64,000 nt of DNA from Rhizosphaericola sp047606825 (GTDB lineage: Bacteria; Bacteroidota; Bacteroidia; Chitinophagales; Chitinophagaceae), in contig JASGDY010000093.1 of assembly GCA_047606825.1 (NCBI GenBank), positions 1 to 64,000 of the forward strand. The letters run 5' to 3'. The position numbers and the translations under genes were made by a program. The notes under the pieces are model-generated. The model was not told where the DNA came from, ran no database searches, and worked only from the letters and a program-made list of their open reading frames with translations. Below are positions 43,555-53,628 of the stretch, one piece after another (position 1 is the stretch's first letter; each line of letters opens with the position of its first letter).

Positions 43555-46500
43555 ATGGTGCATATCTTTAAACGGCGACCAAGGCATGTGTACAGCCTCC
43601 TAAGCCTTGTGTTTACATTGGCATTTTCGATCATCGTGTCAAATTCTATTGCGCAACAGACCCAAATAAAAGGTACTGTTGTGGATGAAAAAGGTGAGCC
43701 AGTTCCCGATGCGTTGATACAACTAAAAGGCAAAAATATAACGACAACGACAGACAGTACAGGTAGCTTTACAATTATGGCAAGCAACCGCGACGTACTT
43801 ACCGTCAGTGCTTTGTCATATACTAAAACGGAAATCAACATTACCGATGCTACGTCATACACCATTCACATAGTGCCGTCTGCGGTACTTTCTGATGTTG
43901 TTGTTGTTGGCTATGGGCGCAATTCCAAGAAAACATTGTCCAGTGCTATCACGTCCGTAAAGCCGGAAGACCTTAACCGTGCGGTAACCGGCGACGTGGG
44001 ACAATTACTACAGGGCAAGGTGCCGGGGCTCAACATTACTGCCAGCGGCGATCCCAATAGTTCTGCCGCAGTGGTGTTGCGCGGCGCTTCTACCATTAAC
44101 AGCCCGCAGGGGCCATTTTATGTGATTGACGGGATTCCCGGTGCTGATATTTCAACTATTGCACCTGCTGATATTGCCTCGATTGATGTACTGAAGGATG
44201 CAGCCGCAACGGCCATTTATGGAAATAAAGCATCCAATGGCGTTATTATAGTTACCACAAAAAAGGGCAAAACCGGCAGAACACAAGCTTCTTACGATGG
44301 CTATATCGGTCTCGAAAAGGTTTCAGGTTCGCTGGAGGTGATGAACGCAGACCAGATAAGGGATTATGTAAGCAAGAATGGCAACACCATATTGCCCGCA
44401 GACGACCTCGGCGCTAATACCGACTGGATGAAAGCCATTGAACGATCGCAGGCAATATCCCAAAACCATAATATCTCTTTCAGCGGAGGAAATGAAAAAA
44501 GTATATATAGTGCCAGCCTCAATTATCTTAATAAAGAAGGGATTTTATTGAGTAGCCGGTTAAGCAGGATAATAGCCCGTTTAAGCCTGGAACAAAAAGC
44601 ACTGAAAGATAAAGTAAAATTAGGGCTTAATGTTACCAACTCCAGTAGTAAATCGAGCAATACCCCGTTGCGCAATGTGGTGTTGCAGCAGGCTGCCAAG
44701 CACCTGCCAGTTTCGCCGGTATATAATGATGACGGCTCTTATTTTGAGAACTTTAATACCAGCGGTTATTTCAACCCGGTGTCTTTAATAAATAATGCCC
44801 AGGACAACACCAAGTACAACACACTGTTGGGCAATTTTACTATTGAAGCTACTTTACCCTGGGGCTTTAAGTATAATTTGAATGCGGCCTATCAAAAAAA
44901 CACATCGCTGCACGGAGAGTATTACAACAGCTACTATTCGGATTATTACAATACGGCCAGTTTTTATAGTAATCCTGACCCGGGATTTACCAATAAGGGG
45001 CTTTTGACTTTCGGCGAGAACGGGGCGGCTTACAGAAGCTCTTACGAAAGCAATTCCACTACCATCGAGTCCTATCTTACCTGGAACAAGGACATCAGGA
45101 AACATTCGGTCAATGCCGTTCTGGGATATTCCTGGCAGGAAAACAATTCGGGTGACGGGCTGCAAGCCAGCAATACCAATTTTGTATCGGATTATACCGG
45201 GTATTATAACCTTGCCTTAGGTAACTATGCGGCGGTAAGTGGTTATACCGTTAATTTTGGCAGTACGGTTTATGAAACCACACGGTTCATCTCCGACTTT
45301 TTCAGGGTGAACTATAATTATGCGAACAAATACCTGTTACAGGCATCTGTTCGCCGTGATGGAAGTTCTGTATTTGGGGAAAACAACCAGTGGGGATACT
45401 TTCCGGCGGTTAGTTTGGGCTGGCGCATAGACCAAGAGCCGTTTATGGACAATTTATCTATCTTCAGCGATCTGAAACTGAGAGTAAGTTATGGACAGAC
45501 GGGTAATGCTTTTGGTTTCGGCGCATATACAGCCAAACAGTTGTATAATAGTTATGGAACTTATTATAATAATGCAGTTTATGAAACGGCTATCGGTGCA
45601 ACACAGGGATCCAACCCCGATTTGAAATGGGAGATAACCTCAACCAGTAATCTGGGACTCGATTTCGGTCTGTTCAGGGGAAAAATAACCGGTTCGCTGG
45701 ACATTTATGAAAAAATCACGACCAACATGATTTTTGATTATACTGTAAGCAGCACGATTGTTCCGGGTGGCTATGTATGGGGCAATGGCGGAAAAGTACG
45801 CAACAGAGGTGTGGAGCTAAGCATCGCTGCTACGCCGGTGAAAACCCAAAACTTTAGCTGGAGCTCTTCGCTAAATCTTGCTTCCAACAAAAATGTGATA
45901 TTGGACATGAACGGCCCTGCCAAATATGGGGTCAATTCCGATTCGATGCGTTATACCCAGCCCGACGGTCCGGGCCAGACAAACAGCACCCTACAGATTC
46001 TTAAAACAGGCCATGCAATAGGAGAATTTTTTACGCTCAATTACCAAGGTAAGGATGCCGATGGCAACTCCCAGTTTTTAGCACATGATGGAACCTTAAC
46101 CACTTCGCCGACTATTGGCACCGACTATTTTTATGCGGGCAGTCCGCACCCGAAACTGCTGGTGGGCTGGGGTAATACATTAAGCTATAAAAACTTTGAT
46201 CTGAATTTCTTTTTCAGAGGCTCCTTTGGTGCAAAAATATTTAATGTCACCCGTGCCGACCTGTCATACACGACCAATGCTACTACCAATAATATAAGTA
46301 TCCATGCGGCCGACGACCTGATGACAGACAGCAAGAATAACGCATATTCTACCCGTTATATTGAAAGTGGCAATTATGTGCGGCTGGATAATGCAACGCT
46401 CAGTTACCGCCTGCCCATGAAACCAGAAGGCTATCTCAGCAATCTCCGGTTTTATTTAACGGCAAACAATCTGTTTGTTATTACTAAATATTCCGGTATT

Positions 46501-46602
46501 GATCCCGAAATCAACCAGGGTGGAGTAGGCTTGGGTGTGGACGGCAATAATTTCTATCCTAAAACGCGCACACTGGTGTTGGGTGTAAACATCGGATTTT
46601 GA
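43555..46602 (+). CDS. SusC/RagA-type TonB-dependent outer-membrane transporter
   Basis: This TonB-dependent barrel imports oligosaccharides, with SusD as its lid. The 1015-residue product has a signal peptide (ending SIAQQ) and a carboxypeptidase-regulatory-like N-terminal domain (IKGTVVDEKGEPVPDALIQLKG in two blocks). The plug domain has SDVVVVGYG and IDVLKDAAATAIYGNKASNGVIIVTTKKG, and the barrel ends in Phe (LGVNIGF). The track start at 43501 is GTG; I chose the ATG at 43555, which gives the signal peptide. Confidence 0.96.
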   Translation: MVHIFKRRPRHVYSLLSLVFTLAFSIIVSNSIAQQTQIKGTVVDEKGEPVPDALIQLKGKNITTTTDSTGSFTIMASNRDVLTVSALSYTKTEINITDATSYTIHIVPSAVLSDVVVVGYGRNSKKTLSSAITSVKPEDLNRAVTGDVGQLLQGKVPGLNITASGDPNSSAAVVLRGASTINSPQGPFYVIDGIPGADISTIAPADIASIDVLKDAAATAIYGNKASNGVIIVTTKKGKTGRTQASYDGYIGLEKVSGSLEVMNADQIRDYVSKNGNTILPADDLGANTDWMKAIERSQAISQNHNISFSGGNEKSIYSASLNYLNKEGILLSSRLSRIIARLSLEQKALKDKVKLGLNVTNSSSKSSNTPLRNVVLQQAAKHLPVSPVYNDDGSYFENFNTSGYFNPVSLINNAQDNTKYNTLLGNFTIEATLPWGFKYNLNAAYQKNTSLHGEYYNSYYSDYYNTASFYSNPDPGFTNKGLLTFGENGAAYRSSYESNSTTIESYLTWNKDIRKHSVNAVLGYSWQENNSGDGLQASNTNFVSDYTGYYNLALGNYAAVSGYTVNFGSTVYETTRFISDFFRVNYNYANKYLLQASVRRDGSSVFGENNQWGYFPAVSLGWRIDQEPFMDNLSIFSDLKLRVSYGQTGNAFGFGAYTAKQLYNSYGTYYNNAVYETAIGATQGSNPDLKWEITSTSNLGLDFGLFRGKITGSLDIYEKITTNMIFDYTVSSTIVPGGYVWGNGGKVRNRGVELSIAATPVKTQNFSWSSSLNLASNKNVILDMNGPAKYGVNSDSMRYTQPDGPGQTNSTLQILKTGHAIGEFFTLNYQGKDADGNSQFLAHDGTLTTSPTIGTDYFYAGSPHPKLLVGWGNTLSYKNFDLNFFFRGSFGAKIFNVTRADLSYTTNATTNNISIHAADDLMTDSKNNAYSTRYIESGNYVRLDNATLSYRLPMKPEGYLSNLRFYLTANNLFVITKYSGIDPEINQGGVGLGVDGNNFYPKTRTLVLGVNIGF

Positions 46603-46638
46603 TGAATAAACAGTGTTATTAACCAAAAAAGAGATCAC

Positions 46639-48303
46639 ATGAAAAAGTTTTTAAAATATATTATCCCTGCCTTGTTTACAGTGGCGATCAGCGCCTGCCA
46701 TAAAATAGATGTAACACCTCAATCGCTATATACCGAGGATGTTTTTCCGCAAACAGAAGAACAGTTCCAGTCGTTGATAGGGCCTGTGTACATCAGTCTG
46801 CGAGGACACTTTGCACTCACTTATTTTTTCGTGTCAGAATGTTCGACAGACGAGGCCATACTGCCGGCTTTTGGAGGTAACTGGTACGATGGCGGCAGCT
46901 ATGCAAATCTCCACTGGCATACCTGGACCGTTGACCATAACTGGGTTACAACCGCCTGGAATGACGTCACAAATCTCATAGGAACCTGTAACCAGACATT
47001 GTACATTTTGGATCAAGCTGAAGATGGCGACACAAAAAACACCAGTCTTGCCGAGGTAAAAACCATTCGTGCCTATGCCTACTGGGAGTTGATGGATCTG
47101 TACGGCGGCGTGCCGCTGGATACATTGTACCCCAGTCCCGGCCTACAGGCAAGGGCAACCCGCACGCAGGTTTTTAACTATGTAGAATCGGAGTTAAAAG
47201 CTGCGATCCCTTATTTAAAAACGGACGTAAGTCAAGCCACGTATGGCATGCCTACCCTGTATTTAGCTTATGCTTTGCTGGCCAGGCTCTATCTCAATGC
47301 AGAGATATATACCGGCACTTCAAGGAATGACGATTGTATCGCTGCCTGCGATACTATTATCAACGCCAATAAGTTCTCAGTGCAGCCCCGCAGTACGTAT
47401 CTGAGCATGTTTTATCCGGATAACGGACCATCCACCCAGTCGGAATTTATTTTTGCCATTCCCTACGACCCTTCGGTATCGAGTGGGTACTTATTTTACG
47501 GTCGTTACGATCTGAACCGGAACCTGGGCATGAAGTACGGCTATGCGGGCTCAACAGTAGGAGCGAATGTTGACCCGATTGTAAACCAGACTACAGGCAA
47601 TGGGCTTGTAAACACCAAACCGAGCGGCCCAAGAGCAACCTTATCCAGCTTTCTCAACTATTTTTTATCCGACACTAACGATATCAGGTTAAACCAATGG
47701 CTCTATGGCACGCAATATTGGGATGATGGCAATCCTATACAGGTGGCAACTACTAAACTGGGCTATAACCAGTTTTACAGCGGGACTGACGGAAGCGATA
47801 CCTATGTGTACGATCTAAGCATAGATACAGCCATTCAACTAAGGCAAAGCACTACCTTATTCGATTGCGGTAATGATGAAATAGCCTGGAACCAGGGCGC
47901 AAGGAACATTAAATTTTATCCTGATGCCAACTCTTCTACCAGGAACCAGAACAATGATGCCCCTGTATTCCGTTACTCCGAAATCTTGCTTACAAAAGCA
48001 GAAGCCATTCTTCGAGGAGGTACAGCTACTTCCGGCCATACGGCATTATCGCTTGTAAATGAGATACGCGACAACAGGTCAACTTCTTCCCAATGGACCT
48101 CCGTAACCCTCGAAGAACTTTACGAGGAAAGATGCCGCGAGTTTGCCTGGGAATGCCTGCACAGAACGGATATGATCAGGTTTGGTAAGTTTGAAGACAT
48201 CTATGGCTTTAAAACCAATACAGAAAGCTACCGCAGATTGTTCCCGATTCCAACAGCGGCAATAACCGCCAATTCTAAATTAGAACAGAATACCGGATAT
48301 TGA
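46639..48303 (+). CDS. SusD/RagB-type glycan-binding lipoprotein
   Basis: SusD-like proteins cap the SusC barrel and bind glycan at the surface. The 554-residue product has a lipoprotein signal (AISACHK, Cys about residue 20) and the tetratricopeptide-like helices typical of the family. It also has YAYWELMDLYGGVPL, FRYSEILLTKAEAI and the C-terminal RLFPIPTAAITANSKLEQNTGY-type ending in two blocks. It lies 36 bases after SusC. The sugar bound cannot be told from sequence. Confidence 0.95.
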   Translation: MKKFLKYIIPALFTVAISACHKIDVTPQSLYTEDVFPQTEEQFQSLIGPVYISLRGHFALTYFFVSECSTDEAILPAFGGNWYDGGSYANLHWHTWTVDHNWVTTAWNDVTNLIGTCNQTLYILDQAEDGDTKNTSLAEVKTIRAYAYWELMDLYGGVPLDTLYPSPGLQARATRTQVFNYVESELKAAIPYLKTDVSQATYGMPTLYLAYALLARLYLNAEIYTGTSRNDDCIAACDTIINANKFSVQPRSTYLSMFYPDNGPSTQSEFIFAIPYDPSVSSGYLFYGRYDLNRNLGMKYGYAGSTVGANVDPIVNQTTGNGLVNTKPSGPRATLSSFLNYFLSDTNDIRLNQWLYGTQYWDDGNPIQVATTKLGYNQFYSGTDGSDTYVYDLSIDTAIQLRQSTTLFDCGNDEIAWNQGARNIKFYPDANSSTRNQNNDAPVFRYSEILLTKAEAILRGGTATSGHTALSLVNEIRDNRSTSSQWTSVTLEELYEERCREFAWECLHRTDMIRFGKFEDIYGFKTNTESYRRLFPIPTAAITANSKLEQNTGY

Positions 48304-48343
48304 TGCAATGACGTATATTCGTTTGATTCTATTTTACACAACG

Positions 48344-48401
48344 GCGCTTGCCGATACCTTTTCAGAAACAAACAAGCGGATAAGGCAAGCGCATATTTTT
48401 T
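48344..48401 (+). terminator. Terminator between SusD and the hydrolase genes
   Basis: GCGCTTGCC (48344-48352) pairs with GGCAAGCGC (48384-48392), followed by ATATTTTTT. It would separate SusC-SusD transcription from the GH28 and GH92 genes, or set a ratio between them. Confidence 0.75.
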
Positions 48402-48577
48402 CACTGTTTAAAGCAGTATATATTCTCGTAGTGAAAAAATTGAATGTATCACTACATTATTAATACTATCCACTTTGAACATCTATATTTGATACCCTAA
48501 ATATGGATGGTATTGAAAAATGAATGCATTTGACATTACCACTGCATAACATGCGTAATGCTATAAAAATATTTATA

Positions 48578-50155
48578 ATGAAGCGTTTATGTATAAAAAC
48601 AATTCTTCTTCTATTTGCTTCTATTTTCATGGAGTTCGAGGCTTTTGCGAAAAGAACAATCGACGTTACTTCTATCGGCATCAAAAATGACGGCATAACC
48701 AACAACACGATATTGTTCCAAAAGATAGTCAACAACAACTCATATAAAAATACTGTACTATATTTCCCCGCCGGCAGATACCTATTAGGACCAACAATAT
48801 TAAAAAGCGATATAGAAATTAGACTAGACACCAATGCCACTATATTGGCCTCGACGAATAGGCTAGATTATGGACATGATGATGCACAAGCATTATTTTA
48901 CGCCAAAAATGAACGAAATATCATTCTATCTGGCAAGGGAACCATAGATGGGCAAGGAACTGCGCTAGTTACCGACTTATACCAAAAGTTAGAATCTGGA
49001 ACTATCACGGACCCGACATGGAAAACTTTTAATCCGTGGTTCCAAAAACGACCTACGGAAAGCAACAGACCTAAGATTCTTTTTTTTGACCAAGTTTACA
49101 ATATCGTTATAGACGGTATTACTATCAAAAATGGAAGCTCTTGGATACAGGATTACCGCAACTGCGAGAAGATTGTCATAAACAACATAAAAGTCAAAAG
49201 TAACTGCTACTGGAACAATGACGGCATTGACATAGTCGATTCTAAAAACGTAGTTCTTCAGAACAGTTTTTTTGACGTTGCCGATGATGGCATTTGCCTT
49301 AAATCAGAATCTCCTGACAGAAAATGTGAAGATATAGTAATTGATAATTGTAAGGTGCGCTCAAGCGCTAGTGCTATAAAACTTGGTACCGCTTCCTGGG
49401 GCGGTTTTGAAAATATCAAGATAAAAAATATCCATGTTTATGACACCTATCGCTCCGCCATTGCAATAGAGTCGGTTGATGGAGGAACGGTAAAAAATAT
49501 CGAAGTAGAAAACATCGATGCTGTCAATACAGGAAATGGCATTTTCATTAAGTTGGGAAACCGTAACAAGACCAACAATATAAGTCAATTAGAAAATATC
49601 GTTCTGAAAAACATTAAAGTAAGAATACCTTCCTCCAAACCCGACAATGGCTATCCAATGGAAGGTCCTGTATTAAAATTTTCACCCTTAGTACTAAATG
49701 CGCCAGAAACGCAGGATTGGCTAAACCGTCCGGATATAGATACCAGTATTTTCCAATATCCACACAATGTATTCCCCTCCTCTATCTCTGGACTGCCCAA
49801 GCATCCGGTAAAAAATATACGACTAGAAAACATAGAGCTAATTTATGAAGGTGGAGGAAACAAAAGCAAGGCATACTATCCACTGGACAGTGCCAAGTTT
49901 ATATTGGAAGGAGAGAAATACTATCCAGAATTTTCTATGTTCGGTGAATTACCAGTCTCAGGATTGTACGTAAGACATGCAGAGAAACTTTCGTTCAATA
50001 ACGTTACGATACGTTTTACAAATCCAGACTTTAGGGTAGTAACATTATTCGAAGACGTCAATGGGCTCAATATTCAAAAAATGAATATTATCGGTATACC
50101 AAAGGAGCGTTGGATGCATAAGATTGATGTTCAAGATATCACATTCAAAAAATGA
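48578..50155 (+). CDS. GH28-like right-handed beta-helix protein
   Basis: The 525-residue product has a signal peptide and a pectin-lyase-like beta-helix with polygalacturonase features. NNDGIDIVDS (about 212) and VADDGICLKSE (about 234) supply the usual three catalytic Asp. The conserved GHG block, which normally carries a His, instead reads SSASAIKLG (about 261), and the usual RIK is not apparent. Activity on polygalacturonate is therefore uncertain. I chose the ATG at 48578; an in-frame ATG at 48524 would add 18 residues. The gene is visibly AT-rich. GH92 follows after 13 bases. Confidence 0.85.
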   Translation: MKRLCIKTILLLFASIFMEFEAFAKRTIDVTSIGIKNDGITNNTILFQKIVNNNSYKNTVLYFPAGRYLLGPTILKSDIEIRLDTNATILASTNRLDYGHDDAQALFYAKNERNIILSGKGTIDGQGTALVTDLYQKLESGTITDPTWKTFNPWFQKRPTESNRPKILFFDQVYNIVIDGITIKNGSSWIQDYRNCEKIVINNIKVKSNCYWNNDGIDIVDSKNVVLQNSFFDVADDGICLKSESPDRKCEDIVIDNCKVRSSASAIKLGTASWGGFENIKIKNIHVYDTYRSAIAIESVDGGTVKNIEVENIDAVNTGNGIFIKLGNRNKTNNISQLENIVLKNIKVRIPSSKPDNGYPMEGPVLKFSPLVLNAPETQDWLNRPDIDTSIFQYPHNVFPSSISGLPKHPVKNIRLENIELIYEGGGNKSKAYYPLDSAKFILEGEKYYPEFSMFGELPVSGLYVRHAEKLSFNNVTIRFTNPDFRVVTLFEDVNGLNIQKMNIIGIPKERWMHKIDVQDITFKK

Positions 50156-50168
50156 CAATAATCTACAC

Positions 50169-52247
50169 ATGAAAAAGACATACAGTCTCATATTGTTTGG
50201 ATGCCTTATATTCATCATAAATCCTGTCGCTGCACAAGATTATGTTTCGTTTGTCAATCCATATATAGGCACCGCTCCTTCTCAAGTAGGTAACAGCCTT
50301 AAGCATTCCATTGTACCATCTGAAAGTTCCGCCAATACAATTCCCGCTGTCACGATGCCCTTTTCAATGACACAATGGACACCGCAGTCTCGGAAAGGAG
50401 AGACTAAATGCATCGCTCCGTATTATTACAACGACTCTTTGTTTAACGGCATACGAGCCTCTCATTGGCTAAGCGGCTCCTGTACACAGGACTATGGAAG
50501 CCTTACCTTGTTGCCATTCATAGGCGCTCTTACAGATAACATAACAGCTTACTCATACCACATCTCCCATGCAGATGAAGAAGTCGGACCTAGCTCCTAT
50601 AAAATAAGATTAAGAAAATCCCTACTAACGGAAGTTACTTCCACACTCCGATGCGGCATGTTTAAGATCAACAACGGAAAGGATGATACGCTGTCTATTT
50701 TGATAACCGCCAATACCAACAGGCGATGTATAGACTCCACAGACAATCAGTCAATATACATCGGATCCCCGGTCAGCAGAATATATCAGGGATGGGGACA
50801 ACCGGCAGGATTCAATGGAAACTACTGTATTCAAATCATTGTCAATGAAACAGCCATCGATGTGGCTTCTCTATCATATAAAGAAATCAAAGAAAATAAT
50901 TTCATAATAAGAATCCCTATAAAGAAAAATGACAATATCTATATTAAAGTAGGCTCTTCATTCTCAAATTTCCAAGGAGCCAAGCTTAATCTAGATACGG
51001 AAATCGGTGAAAATAGTTTTGACGAAATTAAAAGAAGAAATATCCAAAAATGGAATACGCTTTTAGGTAAGATTGATATAGAAAGTAATGATGACACGCA
51101 AAAACATATTTTTTATTCTGCGATGTATCATGTGTTTCAGCAACCGAGACTATACAACGACGTTGATGGGACTTACCCCTTGTTTTCTAAGCAATATCAA
51201 CTGGGCAAGGTAGCGGCAGGAAATTACTATGACGACTTTTCCATGTGGGACACTTATCGTGCACAATTGCCGCTAATACAACTATTGGATACCTCATTAA
51301 CAAGAGACTTTGTCAATTCAATTTTGCTTAAAGCGAAAGAAGGCGGCTGGCTTCCGATATTTCCGTGTTGGAACAATTATACCAATGCCATGATTGGAGA
51401 CCATTGTATTGCTTATATATCTTTCGCAATCATGAATGGCATACAGGGTATCAATACAGAAGAAGCATATCATATAATGCGAAAAAACGCTTTTGAAAGG
51501 CCTCAAAAATTAAGTGATTATATACAAGGAAAAGGACGACGCTCATTAGACTCCTATATGAAATATGGCTATATACCCCTTGAAGACTCTGTTCCATTTT
51601 CTTTTCACAGCAACGAGCAGGTGAGCAGGACTTTAGAATATGCGTTTGATGATTATTGCTTATCGTTGGTTGCTAAAAAATTAGGGCATCTTACAGATCA
51701 TGGCAAACTCAAAGAACGTTCAAAGAACTATAAACATGTTTTCGACCCTCGCTTGAAAATGGTGAATGGTCGTTATAGTGATGGCACGTGGTTTGCACCT
51801 CTTAAACCAGACTCGAGAATTTATTTTATTACGGAAGGTACACCTCGACAATATTCATTCTATGTCCCACACAACATACCTGACCTGGTTCAGTTAATGG
51901 GAGGAAAAGATGCATTTGAGAATGCACTGGATTCCTTATTTGCATTAAACCAATATTGGCATGGAAACGAACCGAGCCATCATATAGCATTTCTTTACAA
52001 TTACTCAAAACACCCGGAAAAAACCCGAAAAACAGTACACATGATATTGAACAATGAATATGGAAATTGTCCAGGTGGCCTAAGTGGCAACGACGATTCC
52101 GGACAGCTTAGCGCATGGTATATCTGGGCATGTATTGGTATGTATCCAGTAAATCCTATGGACAACAACTACGTTCGTTTGACACCCTATTTTAAAAATG
52201 TAACCCTTACAAAAGCCAGTGGACAAAAAATCGTTATCAAACAATGA
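50169..52247 (+). CDS. GH92 alpha-mannosidase, C-terminus apparently clipped
   Basis: GH92 enzymes are calcium-dependent exo-alpha-mannosidases. The 692-residue product has a signal peptide (ending VAAQ), the N-terminal VNPYIGT start and ITEGTPRQYSFYVPHNI with the catalytic Glu region (about 555). The GNDDSGQLSAWYIW motif (about 639) carries the catalytic Asp pair. It stops at KIVIKQ, where family members usually run on for tens of residues to finish the C-terminal sandwich. A one-base shift near 52240 gives KNNDAS, like the family's next residues. It is AT-rich. Confidence 0.88.
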   Translation: MKKTYSLILFGCLIFIINPVAAQDYVSFVNPYIGTAPSQVGNSLKHSIVPSESSANTIPAVTMPFSMTQWTPQSRKGETKCIAPYYYNDSLFNGIRASHWLSGSCTQDYGSLTLLPFIGALTDNITAYSYHISHADEEVGPSSYKIRLRKSLLTEVTSTLRCGMFKINNGKDDTLSILITANTNRRCIDSTDNQSIYIGSPVSRIYQGWGQPAGFNGNYCIQIIVNETAIDVASLSYKEIKENNFIIRIPIKKNDNIYIKVGSSFSNFQGAKLNLDTEIGENSFDEIKRRNIQKWNTLLGKIDIESNDDTQKHIFYSAMYHVFQQPRLYNDVDGTYPLFSKQYQLGKVAAGNYYDDFSMWDTYRAQLPLIQLLDTSLTRDFVNSILLKAKEGGWLPIFPCWNNYTNAMIGDHCIAYISFAIMNGIQGINTEEAYHIMRKNAFERPQKLSDYIQGKGRRSLDSYMKYGYIPLEDSVPFSFHSNEQVSRTLEYAFDDYCLSLVAKKLGHLTDHGKLKERSKNYKHVFDPRLKMVNGRYSDGTWFAPLKPDSRIYFITEGTPRQYSFYVPHNIPDLVQLMGGKDAFENALDSLFALNQYWHGNEPSHHIAFLYNYSKHPEKTRKTVHMILNNEYGNCPGGLSGNDDSGQLSAWYIWACIGMYPVNPMDNNYVRLTPYFKNVTLTKASGQKIVIKQ

Positions 52248-52292
52248 TGCATCTCAACAATTCCCTATACACCAATATCATCATTAATTGTC

Positions 52293-52451
52293 AGTCCCGA
52301 AGTATTCAATAGTTACTATGTACGCAGTGGTAACGATAGTACGATTCTGTCCAGTTCCTTGGTTTGGGAGCAATCCGATTGGGGCAACAACCCGTCATCC
52401 GTCACTACATGTCTATCGCAATATCGCGTTCTTAGCCACGCTGCCTAAAGT
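52293..52451 (+). pseudogene. Decayed fragment of an RND efflux permease gene
   Basis: The translation reads PEVFNSYYVRSGND, matching PEVLNRYYVRNGNG of the intact permease at about 40950-41000. It continues, after a frame change, with YRNIAFLATLPK against YRNIEFIGSPKP. It represents only about 50 codons of the C-terminal porter domain, in the same orientation as the intact gene 11.5 kb upstream. Many substitutions and at least one indel show it is old. It directly follows the clipped GH92 gene. Confidence 0.7.
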
Positions 52452-52529
52452 TTTTTATCCTATTTGAAATACATCCGCCATTTTGGACAACAATCGTCCA
52501 TTTCTTATCCAATTACCTATAATGACGGA

Positions 52530-53372
52530 CTATCGCACAACTTCCTTCAACTGGATGTCGGAGACGATGGGGATTTCCGTGTTGTTGACTTTCACCCGGC
52601 TCTGGATATGTGTTTTCATAAGACGGTTGTTGATAACGCCCGAATCTTCCGCGACTTGCAGTGCCGCTTCGGTATCACCCACAAAATGTGCGATGGTAAC
52701 ATTGCCACCTTGCTGCACGGGCAACGAACGGCTCAAATGACCTTTGACCGAGACATATACAATATGGTTGTATATCTTGGTTATGGTAAACGTGTCGATA
52801 CGCATACCATCATCACCCGACCGGAACGAATCAATCCAGGTCGCACCGACCGCCACGGAATCCCTAAAATGAAACACCATGTCCAACCGTTTGCCGACAC
52901 TGTAATCGTTGCCCAATAGCAAGGTACTGGTGATATATTCGTTGGCCTTGCGGTGGAGTTCAGATGTATCGGACGCCAATATATTACCCAGGGAATCAAT
53001 CCGCACCAAGTCGGTCTCCCCTAATATGTCGGACAATGGTTTGGCAAAAATGGTGTCCATATCTCTAAGTGTGTCTTGCTGTGAGTTGAAAGACATGGTG
53101 ACGCCGTTGCTGGTCAGTTGGCTGTTAACAGCATCTAAGGTAATCTTGATTTTGTAGCCGGTGTCGTACTTGGCGACCACTTCATAGTCGGTTTTGAGGC
53201 TGGCGATGACGGAATAGGTGTACTCCTGTCCATAAACGCTCATTTTGGTTGTCGCCTCTATGTCGGAGGTTTTGGTATAACGAGCGTTAGGTGCTAGATT
53301 GACGGTATGCTGTGCGTATAGCCAAAATGGAATGCAAAACACCATGGCTATAAATATTGTCGATTTCATCAA
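52530..53372 (-). CDS. DUF6263-like secreted protein
   Basis: The 280-residue product has a signal peptide (ending LYAQ) and an all-beta mature part. It resembles the DUF6263 pattern of Bacteroidota exported proteins with repeated Asp/Thr-rich strands (MDTIFAKPLSDILGETDLVRIDSLGNI). The function is unknown. It is the first gene beyond the RND fragment and points back toward it. Confidence 0.7.
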   Translation of the reverse strand: MMKSTIFIAMVFCIPFWLYAQHTVNLAPNARYTKTSDIEATTKMSVYGQEYTYSVIASLKTDYEVVAKYDTGYKIKITLDAVNSQLTSNGVTMSFNSQQDTLRDMDTIFAKPLSDILGETDLVRIDSLGNILASDTSELHRKANEYITSTLLLGNDYSVGKRLDMVFHFRDSVAVGATWIDSFRSGDDGMRIDTFTITKIYNHIVYVSVKGHLSRSLPVQQGGNVTIAHFVGDTEAALQVAEDSGVINNRLMKTHIQSRVKVNNTEIPIVSDIQLKEVVR

Positions 53373-53428
53373 AGTCCTTCCTTCAAAAATAATTTATGAA
53401 CCCTAAGCATGAACCTTGCCAAAAGAGA

Positions 53429-53458
53429 AAAGCCGTAGAATTAAAATACTACGGCTTT
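53429..53458 (-). terminator. Probable terminator of recQ
   Basis: AAAGCCGTAG (53429-53438) pairs with CTACGGCTTT (53449-53458). On the minus strand TTCTCTTTTGG follows. It lies about 190 bases past the recQ stop, beyond a GC-rich repeat-like segment. Confidence 0.65.
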
Positions 53459-53494
53459 CTGTGCTTTATTGTATTGGCTGTCGGATATTCGCTT

Positions 53495-53628
53495 TTTTAA
53501 GACGTCGCCCTCCGACCACTCTCGACCTCATCCGGCTTCGCCACCTGCTCCTAAGGAAGAGAAGGAAAGCGGACGGCGCATTTTGGGAGAGAGGAGACAC
53601 GAAATCCAACGCTTTTAGTTTTTGCCTT
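53495..53628. repeat. GC-rich repeat-like segment with a GGAGAC motif
   Basis: A GC-rich stretch (CCGGCTTCGCCACCTGCTCC and GCGGACGGCGCATTTTGGGA) is followed by GAGAGGAGACAC and then a T/C-rich tract like the one flanking the element at 15548-15705. It may be a diverged copy of the same family. I saw no coding frame in it. Confidence 0.35.
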
